Origin: Rhizobium sp. CF080
Lineage (GTDB): Bacteria; Pseudomonadota; Alphaproteobacteria; Rhizobiales; Rhizobiaceae
Direction of reading: 5' to 3'
NCBI RefSeq assembly: GCF_000282095.2
Contig: NZ_AKKC02000016.1
Coordinates: 434,001-498,000 of the forward strand
Length of the DNA stretch: 64,000 nucleotides
Positions 1-9,472 of the stretch are shown here, piece by piece. The notes under the pieces were generated by a model that saw nothing but the letters and a program-made list of their open reading frames with translations, searched no databases and was not told where the DNA came from. The position numbers and the translations under genes are program-made. Each line of letters begins with the position of its first letter. The first letter of the stretch is position 1.

Positions 1-2353
1 TGCGCGTGGCGACCGGCCCCTTGTTGCCCGAGGGCCTGAGCCTCAGGTCGACCTCGAAGATCACCCCTTCCGCCATCGGCGCCGAAAGGGCCGCGATCAG
101 CCGCTGCGTCAGGCGGGTGAAATAGCGGGTGGAATCGAGCGGCTTGTCGCCATCGCTTTCCATCCCCTCACCGTCGTAGTCGTAGAGCAGGATGAGATCG
201 ACGTCGGAACCGGCGGTCAGCTCGAAACTGCCGAGCTTGCCCATGCCCATGACGGCGACGCGGCCGCCCGGATAGGTGCCGTGGGCACTGCGGATTTCCG
301 CGATGACCGCCTTCAGGGCGGCATCGATCAAGAGGTCGGCGAGATGGGTGAAGGCCCGCGAGGCCTGGGCACCCGAGATCGCCCCCGTCAGCAGCCGGAT
401 ACCGATCAGAAACCGCTGTTCGGCAGCAAAGATGCGCAGCCGGTCGAGCTTTTCCTCGTAGTGCCGGGCACCGGTCAGGAAGTTGGTCAGGCGATAGGAG
501 AGATAGTCGCGGGTCGGCAGTTCGGCCATCAGGCCGGGATCCAGCATGCCGTCGAAGACATGCGGCTTGGAGGCGATGATATCGGCAAGCCGCGGCGCCG
601 AGGACATGATGGTGACGATCAGCGCCAGGAGCGGCGGATTGTTGCCGATCAGCGAGAAGAGCTGGATGCCGGCAGGCAGGCCCTTCAGGAAACTGTCGAA
701 GCGCAGCAGCGCCTCGTCGGCGCGCTTGCTCTCGCCGAAGGCCTGCAGCAGCGCCGGCATCAGCTCGGTCAGCCGCTCGCGCGCCTCGGCCGACTGGGTG
801 GCGCGATAGCGGCCGTAGTGCCAGGTGCGGATGACGCGGGAGATGTCGGCCGGCCGTTCGAAGCCGAGCGAGGCGAGCGTCTTCAGCGTGCCCGGATCGT
901 CCTGCTGGCCAGTGAAGACAAGGTTGCCGTCACCGCTGGACAGCTTTGCCTCCTGCTCGAAGAGCCGCGCATAACGTTTTTCGACGGTCTTCAGAACCTC
1001 TTCAAGCCTTGCGGAAAAACCGGCGGTGTCGGCAAAACCGAGCATGAAGGCGATGCGCTTCAGTTCGGCATCGGTTTCCGGCAGGTTATGAGTCTGCTCG
1101 TCGCGCACCATCTGGATGCGGTGTTCGACATCGCGCAGGAACCAGTAGGCCTCCGTCAGTTCGGCGGCGATCTCGGACGTGATCCATCTCGCCTCGGCGA
1201 GTGCGGCAAGCGCCACTTCCGTATCTCGGGCGCGCAGCGGCGGCATGCGGCCGCCGGCGATCAGCTGCTGGGTCTGGGCGAAAAACTCGATCTCGCGAAT
1301 GCCGCCTCGGCCGAGCTTGACGTCATGGCCCTTCACGGCGATCGCGCCATGGCCCTTGTGAACATGGATCTGACGCTTGATCGAGTGGATGTCGGCGATC
1401 GCCGCATAGTCGAGATATTTGCGGAACACGAAGGGCGTCAGCAGGCGCATGAAATTTTCGCCCGCCGCAATGTCGCCAGCGATCGGCCGCGCCTTGATGA
1501 AGGCCGCCCGCTCCCAGTTCTGGCCCCTGCCCTCGTAATAGATCAGCGCCGCATCGAGCGAGACGGCGAGCGGGGTGGAGCCGGGATCCGGCCGCAGGCG
1601 CAGGTCGGTGCGGAACACGTAACCGTCGGCCGTGCGTTCCTGCAGGATGCGGATCAGGCGGCGCATCATCCGGCCATAGACTTCCGACCCGTCGAGTGGA
1701 TCGGTGAGGATGCCGGTTTCGGGGTCGAAGAACACGACGATATCGATGTCAGAGGAATAGTTGAGCTCGCGGCCGCCGAGCTTGCCCATGCCGAGCACGA
1801 TCAGGCCCGAGCCCTTGCTCGGCTCGTCCAGGTCGGCGAGTTTCAGCTTGCCGCTGTCATGACCGGCGACCAGAAGATGGTCGATCGCAGCGGCGACGGA
1901 GGCTTCAGCAAGCAAGCTCAGCCAGCGTGTCGTGTCCTTCGCGGAAAAGATGCGGGCGAGATCGGCGAGCGCGACGAGGAAGCTCAAGGCCCGCTTGGTG
2001 GCCCGCAGCGCCGTCATTACCTCGTTTTCGGACGGCGCCTTGCCGTCCTTCTTCTCCCAGGCCCGCCGCGCCGTTTCGACCAGCCGGTTGAGCGCCGGCT
2101 CCAGCGGCTCGGTGATCGCGGTCACAAGAAGCTTTGGCGAGATGACCGCCGTGTCGCGCAGATAGGGCGAGAGGGTAAAGGCCGTGACGATGAAGCCCTT
2201 GAGCGCGCTGTCCTTGCCAAGCAGTGCCGCGACCGAGGGTTCGGACTTGCCGATATCCTTCAGGACAGCCATCGCCGCCTTGGCTTCCGTCTGGTTCAGC
2301 GGACGGATCCCCCCCGCCTTCACCGTATCGAGCCGGTTTCCGGTCTCCGACAC
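1..2353 (-). CDS. glnE: Glutamine synthetase adenylyltransferase/deadenylase, 3' end outside window
   Basis: Bifunctional enzyme that adenylylates and deadenylylates glutamine synthetase in response to PII, so it tunes nitrogen assimilation in the cytosol. Two nucleotidyltransferase signatures are visible: GMGKLGGRELNYSSDID in the N-terminal half (near 1745-1800) and MGKLGSFELTAGSDVDLIL near 185-250. The family is defined by two such domains. The start is taken as GTG at 2353 because GGGAGG lies about 5 bases upstream; a second GTG at 2359 overlaps that site and is less likely. About 784 codons are present and the C-terminus continues beyond base 1. It lies 32 bases after the histidine kinase gene on the same strand, so co-transcription is possible. 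A 695-residue open frame on the other strand is a GC-bias shadow. Confidence 0.95.
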   Translation of the reverse strand, partial: MSETGNRLDTVKAGGIRPLNQTEAKAAMAVLKDIGKSEPSVAALLGKDSALKGFIVTAFTLSPYLRDTAVISPKLLVTAITEPLEPALNRLVETARRAWEKKDGKAPSENEVMTALRATKRALSFLVALADLARIFSAKDTTRWLSLLAEASVAAAIDHLLVAGHDSGKLKLADLDEPSKGSGLIVLGMGKLGGRELNYSSDIDIVVFFDPETGILTDPLDGSEVYGRMMRRLIRILQERTADGYVFRTDLRLRPDPGSTPLAVSLDAALIYYEGRGQNWERAAFIKARPIAGDIAAGENFMRLLTPFVFRKYLDYAAIADIHSIKRQIHVHKGHGAIAVKGHDVKLGRGGIREIEFFAQTQQLIAGGRMPPLRARDTEVALAALAEARWITSEIAAELTEAYWFLRDVEHRIQMVRDEQTHNLPETDAELKRIAFMLGFADTAGFSARLEEVLKTVEKRYARLFEQEAKLSSGDGNLVFTGQQDDPGTLKTLASLGFERPADISRVIRTWHYGRYRATQSAEARERLTELMPALLQAFGESKRADEALLRFDSFLKGLPAGIQLFSLIGNNPPLLALIVTIMSSAPRLADIIASKPHVFDGMLDPGLMAELPTRDYLSYRLTNFLTGARHYEEKLDRLRIFAAEQRFLIGIRLLTGAISGAQASRAFTHLADLLIDAALKAVIAEIRSAHGTYPGGRVAVMGMGKLGSFELTAGSDVDLILLYDYDGEGMESDGDKPLDSTRYFTRLTQRLIAALSAPMAEGVIFEVDLRLRPSGNKGPVATR

Positions 2354-2385
2354 TGGCACCTCCCGTGATTCTTCCCTGGCGGAAC

Positions 2386-3798
2386 TTAGGGCTTCGGCTC
2401 CGGAAAGACCATGGTGACCGTCAGGCCGGGCGCGGCGATGTTCGTCTCGTCGGTGGCGGAGAGTTCCAGCGAGCCGCCATGCAGTTCCATCACCGCCTCG
2501 ACCAGCGAGAGGCCGAGACCGGTGCCGGGCTTGGAGCGGCTTTCGTCGAGCCGGAAGAAACGCTTGGTCACCTCGCCGCGCTTGTCAGCCGGAATGCCGG
2601 GGCCGTTGTCGCAGACGGAGAGCCGCAGGGTGCCGCCGCTTCTCGCGAGGCGGACGCGGATACTCGCCGCATCGCTTGCCTCGGAGGCATATTTGATGGC
2701 GTTGTCGAGAAGATTGAAGATCGCCTGGCCGATGAGCTCGCGGTTCCCGTTGACAACGAGGCCCTGTTCCAGCTCGGTGGTGAGCGACAGCCCCGCCTCC
2801 TCCGCCGCCGGCTCGTAGAGTTCGGCACTGTCGGCGGAGATCGCGGACAGATCGACATCGGACATTTCCGCCGCGATCGACCCCGCCTCGACGCGGGAGA
2901 TCATCAAAAGCGCATTGAAGGTGCGGATGAGCTGGTCGGATTCGCCGATGATCCCTTCGAGCGCGGCACGGCGCACATCCGCGCGATCTTCGCCCAGCGC
3001 ATCGGCCGCTTTGTTGCGCAGCCTCGTCAGCGGCGTCTTCAGGTCATGGGCGATGTTATCGGAGACCTGCCGCAGGCCTTCGTTCAGCTTCTCGATGCGG
3101 CCGAGCATGGCATTCAGCGAATCCGACAGCCGGTCGAATTCGTCGCCGGACTTGCCGACCGGCAGGCGCTGCGACAGATCGCCGGCCATGATCTTCTGGC
3201 TTGCCGCCGACATCCGGTCGATGCGTTTGAGCGCATTGCGACCGATGCCAAACCAGATCACCAGCGCTCCGACGCCCATGATCGCCAGCGCCACCATCAG
3301 CGCCCGGCGGACGATGCCGCGGAACCGGCTCGGATCGCCGAGATCGCGGCCGACCATCACCCTCAGCCCGTTGTCGAGACGAATGACATTGGCGGTCGCC
3401 AGATGCCGGCCCGGCCGGTCCACTTCCGTATAGGGTTCATAAGTGAAGGGAATGTCCGTCCAGCCCTGGTCGTCCAGCACGCCGGGCTGTACCGACGCGA
3501 CGTTGCCCGCGAGCATTTCGCCGTTCGGACCGGCGATGACATAGAGATTGGCGCCCGGCTGACGGGCCCGCCGCTCCATCATCCGCAGAAGAAGGTTGAC
3601 GCCACCGCGCTCATAGGCGCGCTGTATCTCGAGCACTTCCTCCTGCAGCGACTGGCGCGTCTGCTGCGCCAGCAGCCGTTCGGACATGGCCGTCACGTAG
3701 AAGACGAGGAAAGCGGCGCAGAGCGCGAAAAGCAGGATATAGAGCGCCGACAGCCGCACGGCCGTCGAGCGGAACATCAGGCGGGCACGTGCCAGCAA
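2386..3798 (-). CDS. Two-component sensor histidine kinase (HAMP-HisKA-HATPase)
   Basis: Membrane sensor kinase of 470 residues, close to the family norm. One membrane segment lies at about 16-36, a periplasmic sensor region at 40-160 and a second segment at about 165-187. A HAMP linker follows, then a HisKA box with the phospho-accepting His in HDLKTPLTR (residue 251), then an HATPase domain with an N box (LLDNAIKYA) and G boxes (DNGPGIP, GTGLGLSL). It sits 6 bases after its response regulator, which is downstream of degP. That context suggests a system that senses envelope conditions. The ligand is unknown. Confidence 0.9.
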   Translation of the reverse strand: MLARARLMFRSTAVRLSALYILLFALCAAFLVFYVTAMSERLLAQQTRQSLQEEVLEIQRAYERGGVNLLLRMMERRARQPGANLYVIAGPNGEMLAGNVASVQPGVLDDQGWTDIPFTYEPYTEVDRPGRHLATANVIRLDNGLRVMVGRDLGDPSRFRGIVRRALMVALAIMGVGALVIWFGIGRNALKRIDRMSAASQKIMAGDLSQRLPVGKSGDEFDRLSDSLNAMLGRIEKLNEGLRQVSDNIAHDLKTPLTRLRNKAADALGEDRADVRRAALEGIIGESDQLIRTFNALLMISRVEAGSIAAEMSDVDLSAISADSAELYEPAAEEAGLSLTTELEQGLVVNGNRELIGQAIFNLLDNAIKYASEASDAASIRVRLARSGGTLRLSVCDNGPGIPADKRGEVTKRFFRLDESRSKPGTGLGLSLVEAVMELHGGSLELSATDETNIAAPGLTVTMVFPEPKP

Positions 3799-3804
3799 CT
3801 CGGC

Positions 3805-4482
3805 TTACCCCTCGTCCTTGATCATGTAGCCAGCGCCGCGAATGGTCTTCAGAAGCGGCTTTTCGAAATCCTTCTCGATCTTCGATCTCAACCGCGAGAC
3901 ATGCACGTCGATGACATTGGTCTGGGGATCGAAATGATAGTCCCAGACGTTTTCGAGCAGCATGGTGCGCGTCACCACCTGGCCGGCATTCTTCATCAGA
4001 TATTCGAGCAGACGGAATTCGCGGGGCTGCAGCAGCACTTCCTTGCCGGCGCGCTTCACTTCGTGGGACAGCCGGTCGAGCTCCAGGTCGCCGACCCGGT
4101 AGACCATGTCCTGTTCCGGAGTGCCCTTGCGGCGGCCGAGCACCTCGACCCGGGCGAGCAGCTCGGAAAAGGCATAGGGCTTCGGCAGATAATCGTCGCC
4201 GCCGGCGCGCAAGCCGGTGACGCGGTCATCGACCTGGCCGAGCGCCGAGAGGATCAGTACCGGCGCATTGATGCCACGCTTCCTCAGCTCGCTGATGACG
4301 GAAAGCCCGTCCCGGCGCGGCAGCATGCGGTCGATGACCATCACGTCGTAGGAATTCTCCGTACCCATGAACAGGCCGCTTTCGCCGTCGCTTGCATGGT
4401 CGACCACGATACCCGCCTCGCGAAAGGCCTTGGTCATGTAGGCTGCGGCCTCCAGGTCGTCTTCGATCACCAGAATCTTCAT
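3805..4482 (-). CDS. OmpR/PhoB-family response regulator
   Basis: Receiver plus winged-helix DNA-binding regulator of 225 residues. The acidic pocket (IEDD), the phospho-acceptor Asp51 in VIDRMLP and the conserved Lys in PKPYAFSELLARV are all present. The C-terminal half is an OmpR-type effector domain ending IRGAGYMIKDEG. The start is set at the ATG at 4482 because MKILVIEDD is the normal receiver N-terminus; the open frame runs further upstream but that extension looks non-coding. No strong ribosome binding site is seen. The partner kinase follows 6 bases later. Confidence 0.9.
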   Translation of the reverse strand: MKILVIEDDLEAAAYMTKAFREAGIVVDHASDGESGLFMGTENSYDVMVIDRMLPRRDGLSVISELRKRGINAPVLILSALGQVDDRVTGLRAGGDDYLPKPYAFSELLARVEVLGRRKGTPEQDMVYRVGDLELDRLSHEVKRAGKEVLLQPREFRLLEYLMKNAGQVVTRTMLLENVWDYHFDPQTNVIDVHVSRLRSKIEKDFEKPLLKTIRGAGYMIKDEG

Positions 4483-4575
4483 GTGCGGAACAATAGCGTC
4501 CACGCCCGTCTTTGCACTATGGGAATCTGCGGTACCGGCAGAATATCGGGCATCCGTCTCCATCACCTACTCCAT

Positions 4576-4612
4576 GGAAAGAAAAGGGCGCCGACCGTTG
4601 CCGGCGGCGCCC
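4576..4612 (-). terminator. Rho-independent terminator after degP
   Basis: A perfect 8-bp stem, GGGCGCCG (4586-4593) with CGGCGCCC (4605-4612), and an 11-base loop. On the minus strand it is followed by TTTTCTTTCC. It lies just past the degP stop, so degP and the response regulator are probably separate transcription units. Confidence 0.75.
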
Positions 4613-4639
4613 CCGATCTTGCGACCTGTTTTTCAGAAA

Positions 4640-6232
4640 TCAGCCTTCGTTGATCGGCAGGGCAACGAAGCGGCTGGTGTTGTTTTCACCGGCCACCTGG
4701 AACAGCGCGCGGGTGCGGCCGTCCTTGCGGGCCTGGTCCAGAACCTTGCCGACATCGGCGGCGCTGACGACCTTGCGGTTGTTGACCGAGACGATCTTTT
4801 CACCCGTCTTCAGGCCGCGGGCAGCGGCTTCCGAGTCCGGATCGACATCGGTGACCGAGAGGCCGGAACCATCCTCGGCCGGAGCGACGGTGATACCGAG
4901 GCTGGCAAGCGCCTTGTCGCTGGAGGGCGCCGGAGCGTCGGGCTGCTTCGGCTCGGCCGCTGCAGCTTCGTCGCTCTGGAGATTGCCGAGCGTGACCGGG
5001 ATCTTCTGGGCCTTGCCGTCACGCCACAGGTCGACATCGACCTTGGTGTTCGGGCCAAAGGCGGCGACGCGCTTGGCGAGATCACGGGCATCCTTGATCG
5101 GCTGGCCGTTGACGGCAGTGATGACGTCGCCTTCCTTGATGCCGGCCTTCTGGCCCGGAGAGCCTTCCTGCGGAGCGACGACGAGGGCGCCGGTCGCCTC
5201 CTTGAGGCCAAGCGAGTCGGCGATATCCTGGGTGACCGGCTGGATCTGTACGCCGAGCCAGCCGCGATCGACCTTGCCGTCCTTCATCAGGTTGGCAACA
5301 ACGTCCTTGGCGGTGGAAGACGGGATCGCGAAGGCGATGCCGACATTGCCGCCCGACGGCGAGAAGATGGCAGTATTGATGCCGACGACTTCGCCCGAGA
5401 GGTTGAAGGTCGGGCCGCCGGAATTGCCGCGGTTCACGGCCGCATCCACCTGGATGTAGTCGTCATAGGGGCCGGAGCCGATGTCGCGGCCACGGGCCGA
5501 AACGATGCCTGCGGTGACCGTGCCGCCGAGGCCGAACGGGTTGCCGACGGCAACCACCCAGTCGCCGACGCGAACCTTCGAGTCGTCTGCGAAGTTGACA
5601 TAGGTGAACTTGCGGCTGGTGGCGTCGACCTTGAGCACTGCGAGGTCGGTGCGGCTGTCCTTGCCGACCAGCTTGGCTTCGAGTTCCGTGCCGTCATTCA
5701 TGACGACCGTATAGGCCGAACCGTCGGAGACGACGTGGTTGTTGGTGACCACGTAACCGTCTTCGGAGATGAAGAAACCGGAGCCTTGTGCCGCCGGACG
5801 CAGGCGGTGCGGACGATTGCCGTTGTCGCGGTTGCGCGGGCCGTTGCGGTCGGCGCGGTCCTGGTTGCGGTCACCCGGAGCGCCGGGGCCGCCCGGCATC
5901 TGGCCACCGAATTCGCGGAAGAACCGCTTCAGCGGATGGTCGTCGGGAAGCTGGTCGAAACCACGACCGCCGAAATTGAAGGAGAAATTACTGCCGCTGT
6001 CATCGGAAACGGGCTGCGCGTCCGACTGGACGCGGACGGAAACGACGGCGGGGGAAACAGCGGAGACGACATCGGCAAAGCTCGGGGCCTGCGGTGCGGT
6101 GACGCTGACCGGAGCCGCGAAGGACTGCACGACCTGGCCGGGGATGCCGCTCGAGAGCATGACCGCGGCAAGACCAGCAACCGTGGTGGTCTTCAAGACG
6201 GTCTTCAGAGAGGGACGTCCAATATTGCGCAT
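4640..6232 (-). CDS. degP: Do/DegP-family periplasmic serine protease
   Basis: HtrA-type chaperone-protease that degrades misfolded envelope proteins. It has 530 residues with a Sec signal peptide (basic start, then a hydrophobic run to about residue 40, AxA-like cleavage near SFAAP). The catalytic triad is His166 (NNHVV), Asp196 (RTDLAVLKV) and Ser271 (NRGNSGGP). Two PDZ domains follow, at about 340-420 and 440-525. A Gly/Arg/Asp-rich low-complexity linker (residues 112-145, PGGPGAPGDRNQDR...) precedes the protease core. It lies between the cycHJKL operon and a two-component pair on the same strand, an arrangement typical of rhizobia. It could equally be labelled degQ/mucD type. Confidence 0.93.
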   Translation of the reverse strand: MRNIGRPSLKTVLKTTTVAGLAAVMLSSGIPGQVVQSFAAPVSVTAPQAPSFADVVSAVSPAVVSVRVQSDAQPVSDDSGSNFSFNFGGRGFDQLPDDHPLKRFFREFGGQMPGGPGAPGDRNQDRADRNGPRNRDNGNRPHRLRPAAQGSGFFISEDGYVVTNNHVVSDGSAYTVVMNDGTELEAKLVGKDSRTDLAVLKVDATSRKFTYVNFADDSKVRVGDWVVAVGNPFGLGGTVTAGIVSARGRDIGSGPYDDYIQVDAAVNRGNSGGPTFNLSGEVVGINTAIFSPSGGNVGIAFAIPSSTAKDVVANLMKDGKVDRGWLGVQIQPVTQDIADSLGLKEATGALVVAPQEGSPGQKAGIKEGDVITAVNGQPIKDARDLAKRVAAFGPNTKVDVDLWRDGKAQKIPVTLGNLQSDEAAAAEPKQPDAPAPSSDKALASLGITVAPAEDGSGLSVTDVDPDSEAAARGLKTGEKIVSVNNRKVVSAADVGKVLDQARKDGRTRALFQVAGENNTSRFVALPINEG

Positions 6233-6378
6233 GTTTTAAGCTACCTTCTTCTCTTCAGTCATTTTGGCTGGAGGTCAGCCAAGCGGTGGATGACGAGAGA
6301 TATAGGCGCTCGCAGGTTAACTGCAGGTGGCGGACGAATGAAATATTGGTAATGTTTGGGTGACGCTGCCTCAGCCCG

Positions 6379-6834
6379 CTATTTTTTCAGAAGCTCTTCG
6401 ATGCGAGCCTGTTCCTCGGCGGAGAGCGCCGCAACCGCGCGTTGGCTTGGCCGTGTGCGGACGAAGACAAGGATGGCGATCGCACCGACCAGCAGAAGCA
6501 GGACGGGGGTGGCCCAGAGGATCACCGTCTTGGCGCCGAGCCGCGGTTTCAGCAGCACGAATTCGCCGTAGCGCGACACAACGTAGTCGATCACCTGATC
6601 GTCCGTATCGCCGTTCGTCAGCCGCTCGCGAACCAGCACCCGCAGATCGCGGGCCAGCTCCGCATTGGAGTCGTCGATCGACTGGTTCTGGCACACCATG
6701 CAGCGCAATTGTGCCGAAAGATTTCGGGCGCGCTGTTCGAGCACGGGGTTGGAGAGGACCTCGTCGGGGTTGACGGCGAAGGCCGGGAGGGGGGCGAGGA
6801 GAGCCAGGATCATTGCTAGAACGACCCAGAACAC
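6379..6834 (-). CDS. cycL: Cytochrome c maturation protein CcmH/CycL
   Basis: Membrane-anchored periplasmic thiol reductant that reduces apocytochrome CXXCH cysteines before haem ligation (System I). The redox motif is LRCMVCQNQSIDDS, the core signature of the family, and a C-terminal membrane segment (VILWATPVLLLLVGAIAILVF) follows. The start is uncertain: a RIME-like repeat abuts the 5' end. GTG at 6834 gives 151 residues and uses the repeat's own AGAGGGGGG as ribosome binding site. ATG at 6813 gives 144 residues but leaves a very short signal peptide. It is the last gene of cycHJKL. Confidence 0.88.
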   Translation of the reverse strand: MFWVVLAMILALLAPLPAFAVNPDEVLSNPVLEQRARNLSAQLRCMVCQNQSIDDSNAELARDLRVLVRERLTNGDTDDQVIDYVVSRYGEFVLLKPRLGAKTVILWATPVLLLLVGAIAILVFVRTRPSQRAVAALSAEEQARIEELLKK

Positions 6835-6988
6835 CCCCCTCTGCCCTGCCGGGCATCTCCCCCTCAAGGGGGGAGATTGGCAAGACGCACCGACACTGCT
6901 CCAATCGCAGCGTTTGCTTGGGGCGGGACATGGCAACAAGTCGATCTCCCCCCTTGAGGGGGAGATGCCCGGCAGGGCAGAGGGGGGT
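6833..6988. repeat. RIME-like palindromic repeat, copy 1
   Basis: Two arms of about 45 bases (6833-6878 and 6942-6988) are inverted copies of each other around a 63-base spacer. Each arm contains CCCTCTGCCCTGCCGGGC and CCCCCTCAAGGGGG-type sub-palindromes. The right arm (6943-6988) matches 33970-34015 almost base for base. The structure resembles the Rhizobium-specific intergenic mosaic elements known from rhizobia; the family assignment is from memory. It separates cycK from cycL. Confidence 0.8.
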
Positions 6989-7001
6989 AGCTTCAGGTCT
7001 C

Positions 7002-8990
7002 TCACTCCGCAGCCTCCAGCGTCGCCTTGATCGGCTTCACCTTGCGGCTCGGCGCCCCCACTCTGAGCCGCCGATCCGACAGGGAGACGAACCCGCCGAA
7101 CATCATCACCAGCGCGCCGCCCCAGATGCAGAGGATGAACGGTTTCCACCAGATGCGTACCACCATGCCGCCACTGTCCATCGCGTCGCCGAGCGAGACG
7201 TAGAGCTGGCTGAGCCCGAAGGTGAGGATGCCGGCCTCCGTCGTCGGCATGCGCCGGGCCGTATAGAGCCGCTTCGACGACCAGACGTCCGCCACCTGGA
7301 CGCCGCCGCGGCTGACGGCGAAATGTCCGCGCTGTTCGGTATAGTTCGGCCCGACCGCATCGCGCAGGCCGTCATAGGTCAGCGAATAACCGCCGACATC
7401 GACGGACGCGCCCTGCTTCATCTCGACCACCGTCTCGGTGCCGAAGGTCGTCGCCGCGAAAATACCGAGCACGGTGACGCCGAGGCCGAAATGGGCGATC
7501 GCCGTGCCGAACACCGAACGCGGCAGGCCAGTCAGCCGCTTGAGGCCCACCGAGAGCCCGACCTTGGCAAAATTGGCGCGATACCAGAGATCGGCGAATG
7601 CGCCGATCATGCCCCAGAAGCCCAGCACCAGGCCGAAGATCGCCAGAACCGGCCCGCCGTTCTGGATGTAGAAGAAGATAAGCCCCGCCGCCAGCGCCAG
7701 GCCCGCGAAGACATAGAGCCGCTGCAGGGCGCCCAAAAGATCGCCGCGCTTCCAGGCCAGCACCGGCCCGAACGGCACAGCGACCAGGAGCGGCAGCATC
7801 AGCAGACCGAAGGTCATGTTGAAAAACGGCGCGCCGACCGAGATCTTCTCGCCGGTCAGCGTTTCGAGGATCAGCGGATAGAGCGTGCCGGTCAGCACGG
7901 TGGCGGTCGCCACCGTCAGGATCAGGTTGTTGAGCACCAGCGCGCCTTCGCGCGAGATCGGCGCAAAGATGCCGCCCGCCTTCAGCATCGGCGCCCGCCA
8001 GGCAAACAGGACGAAGGCGCCGCCGATGAAGATGCCGAGAATGCAGAGGATGAAGATGCCGCGGGTCGGGTCGGTCGCAAACGAATGCACCGAGGTCAGC
8101 ACGCCGGACCGCACCAGGAAGGTGCCGAGCAGCGACAGCGAGAAGGTCATGATCGCCAGGAGCACGGTCCAGATCTTCAGCGCCTCGCGCTTTTCCATGA
8201 CCAGCGCCGAATGCAGCAGCGCCGTGCCGGCGAGCCAGGGCATGAAGGAGGCGTTCTCGACCGGATCCCAGAACCACCAGCCGCCCCAGCCGAGCTCGTA
8301 ATAGGCCCAGTAGGAGCCCATGGCGATGCCCGCCGTCAGGAAGGTCCAGGCAGCAAGCGTCCACGGCCGCACCCAGCGCGCCCAGGCGGCATCGATGCGG
8401 CCTTCGATCAATGCGGCGACGGCAAACGAGAAACAGACCGAGAAGCCGACATAACCGAGATAGAGCAGCGGCGGATGCACGGCGAGGCCGAAATCCTGCA
8501 GCACCGGATTGAGGTCCTGCCCTTCCGCCGGCGCCGGGTCGAGACGCAGGAACGGATTGGAGGTGAGCAGGATGAAGAACAGGAAGGCGGTCGAGATCCA
8601 GGCCTGAACGGCGAGAACATTGGCCCGCAGCGTATCCGGCAGGTTGCGGCCGAAGACCGCGACGAGCGCGCTGAAAAAGACGAGGATCAGCAACCAGAGC
8701 AGCATAGAGCCTTCGTGATTGCCCCAGACGCCGGAATATTTGTAGATCAGCGGCATCAGCGAATGGGAATTCTCCCAGACGTTCGCAACCGAGAAATCCG
8801 AGACCACATAGGCCCAGGTCAGCACGCCGAAGGAGAAGGCGACGAGCGCAAACAGCACCAGCGACCCGGTCGGCGCCAGCGCCATCATCGCCGCGTCGCC
8901 GCGCCGTGCGCCGATTACCGGCAGGACGGAGACGATCAGCGCGGTCGCGAGCGCCAGAACGAGTGCATAGTGGCCGATCTCGATGATCAT
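7002..8990 (-). CDS. cycK: Haem lyase CcmF/CycK
   Basis: Integral membrane subunit of the haem lyase that attaches haem to apocytochrome c on the periplasmic face. It has 662 residues with about 14-15 predicted membrane segments. The tryptophan-rich haem-binding WWD motif is clear (WGGWWFWDPVENAS), and GVWGNHEGSM is also typical of CcmF. Its ATG overlaps the stop of cycJ in an ATGA junction, so translation is probably coupled. The RIME-like repeat follows its stop. Confidence 0.96.
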   Translation of the reverse strand: MIIEIGHYALVLALATALIVSVLPVIGARRGDAAMMALAPTGSLVLFALVAFSFGVLTWAYVVSDFSVANVWENSHSLMPLIYKYSGVWGNHEGSMLLWLLILVFFSALVAVFGRNLPDTLRANVLAVQAWISTAFLFFILLTSNPFLRLDPAPAEGQDLNPVLQDFGLAVHPPLLYLGYVGFSVCFSFAVAALIEGRIDAAWARWVRPWTLAAWTFLTAGIAMGSYWAYYELGWGGWWFWDPVENASFMPWLAGTALLHSALVMEKREALKIWTVLLAIMTFSLSLLGTFLVRSGVLTSVHSFATDPTRGIFILCILGIFIGGAFVLFAWRAPMLKAGGIFAPISREGALVLNNLILTVATATVLTGTLYPLILETLTGEKISVGAPFFNMTFGLLMLPLLVAVPFGPVLAWKRGDLLGALQRLYVFAGLALAAGLIFFYIQNGGPVLAIFGLVLGFWGMIGAFADLWYRANFAKVGLSVGLKRLTGLPRSVFGTAIAHFGLGVTVLGIFAATTFGTETVVEMKQGASVDVGGYSLTYDGLRDAVGPNYTEQRGHFAVSRGGVQVADVWSSKRLYTARRMPTTEAGILTFGLSQLYVSLGDAMDSGGMVVRIWWKPFILCIWGGALVMMFGGFVSLSDRRLRVGAPSRKVKPIKATLEAAE

Positions 8991-9472
8991 CTCGTTGCCG
9001 TCCCCTTGGTGCCGCTGCCTTGACCCTGGTTGCCCTGGCCTTCGTTCCAGACCCCCTGCGCCTTCAGCCGGTCGGCGACTTCCTTGGGCATATAGTTCTC
9101 GTCATGCTTGGCAAGCACGCTGTCGGCCACGAAACTGTGCGATGCGGCGTCGAAAGCGCCCTCGGTCACGACGCCCTGCCCCTCGCGAAACAAATCCGGC
9201 AGGATGCCCGTATAGGTGACCGGCACATTGCCCGTGCCATCCGTCACCGTGAAGCTCACGGTCGAGCCCTGGCCGCGCTTCACCGAGCCTTCGGCCACCA
9301 GCCCGCCGAGCCTGATGCGGGTGCCGGGCTTGACGTCGGCCTTGGCAAGATCGGCCGGCATGAAGAAATAGGCGACCGACTGGCTGAAGGCGAACATGAC
9401 GAGCAGCACCGCGACGAGGATGAAGCTCATGCCGCCTGCGATCACCGCCAGCCGCTTCTGTTTGCGGGTCAT
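8987..9472 (-). CDS. cycJ: Haem chaperone CcmE/CycJ
   Basis: Periplasmic haem chaperone that binds haem covalently before passing it to the CcmF/CcmH lyase. It has 161 residues: an N-terminal anchor at about 9-30, an OB-fold core, and the conserved haem-attachment His123 with Tyr127 in AKHDENYMPKE. The C-terminal tail after residue 140 is Gly/Gln-rich and low in complexity, as in many CcmE proteins. Both ends overlap neighbouring genes by 4 bases (cycH upstream, cycK downstream). Confidence 0.96.
   Translation of the reverse strand: MTRKQKRLAVIAGGMSFILVAVLLVMFAFSQSVAYFFMPADLAKADVKPGTRIRLGGLVAEGSVKRGQGSTVSFTVTDGTGNVPVTYTGILPDLFREGQGVVTEGAFDAASHSFVADSVLAKHDENYMPKEVADRLKAQGVWNEGQGNQGQGSGTKGTATR

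Noticed and set aside
281..2368. Long plus-strand open frame opposite glnE
   Set aside because: GC-rich antisense shadow; no recognisable domain, and glnE motifs are clear on the other strand.
2224..4653. 809-residue plus-strand frame opposite the two-component genes
   Set aside because: Spans two well-identified genes in antisense; no domain.
6813..9023. 736-residue plus-strand frame opposite cycK
   Set aside because: Arg/Gln/His-rich GC-bias product with no domain; cycK is certain.
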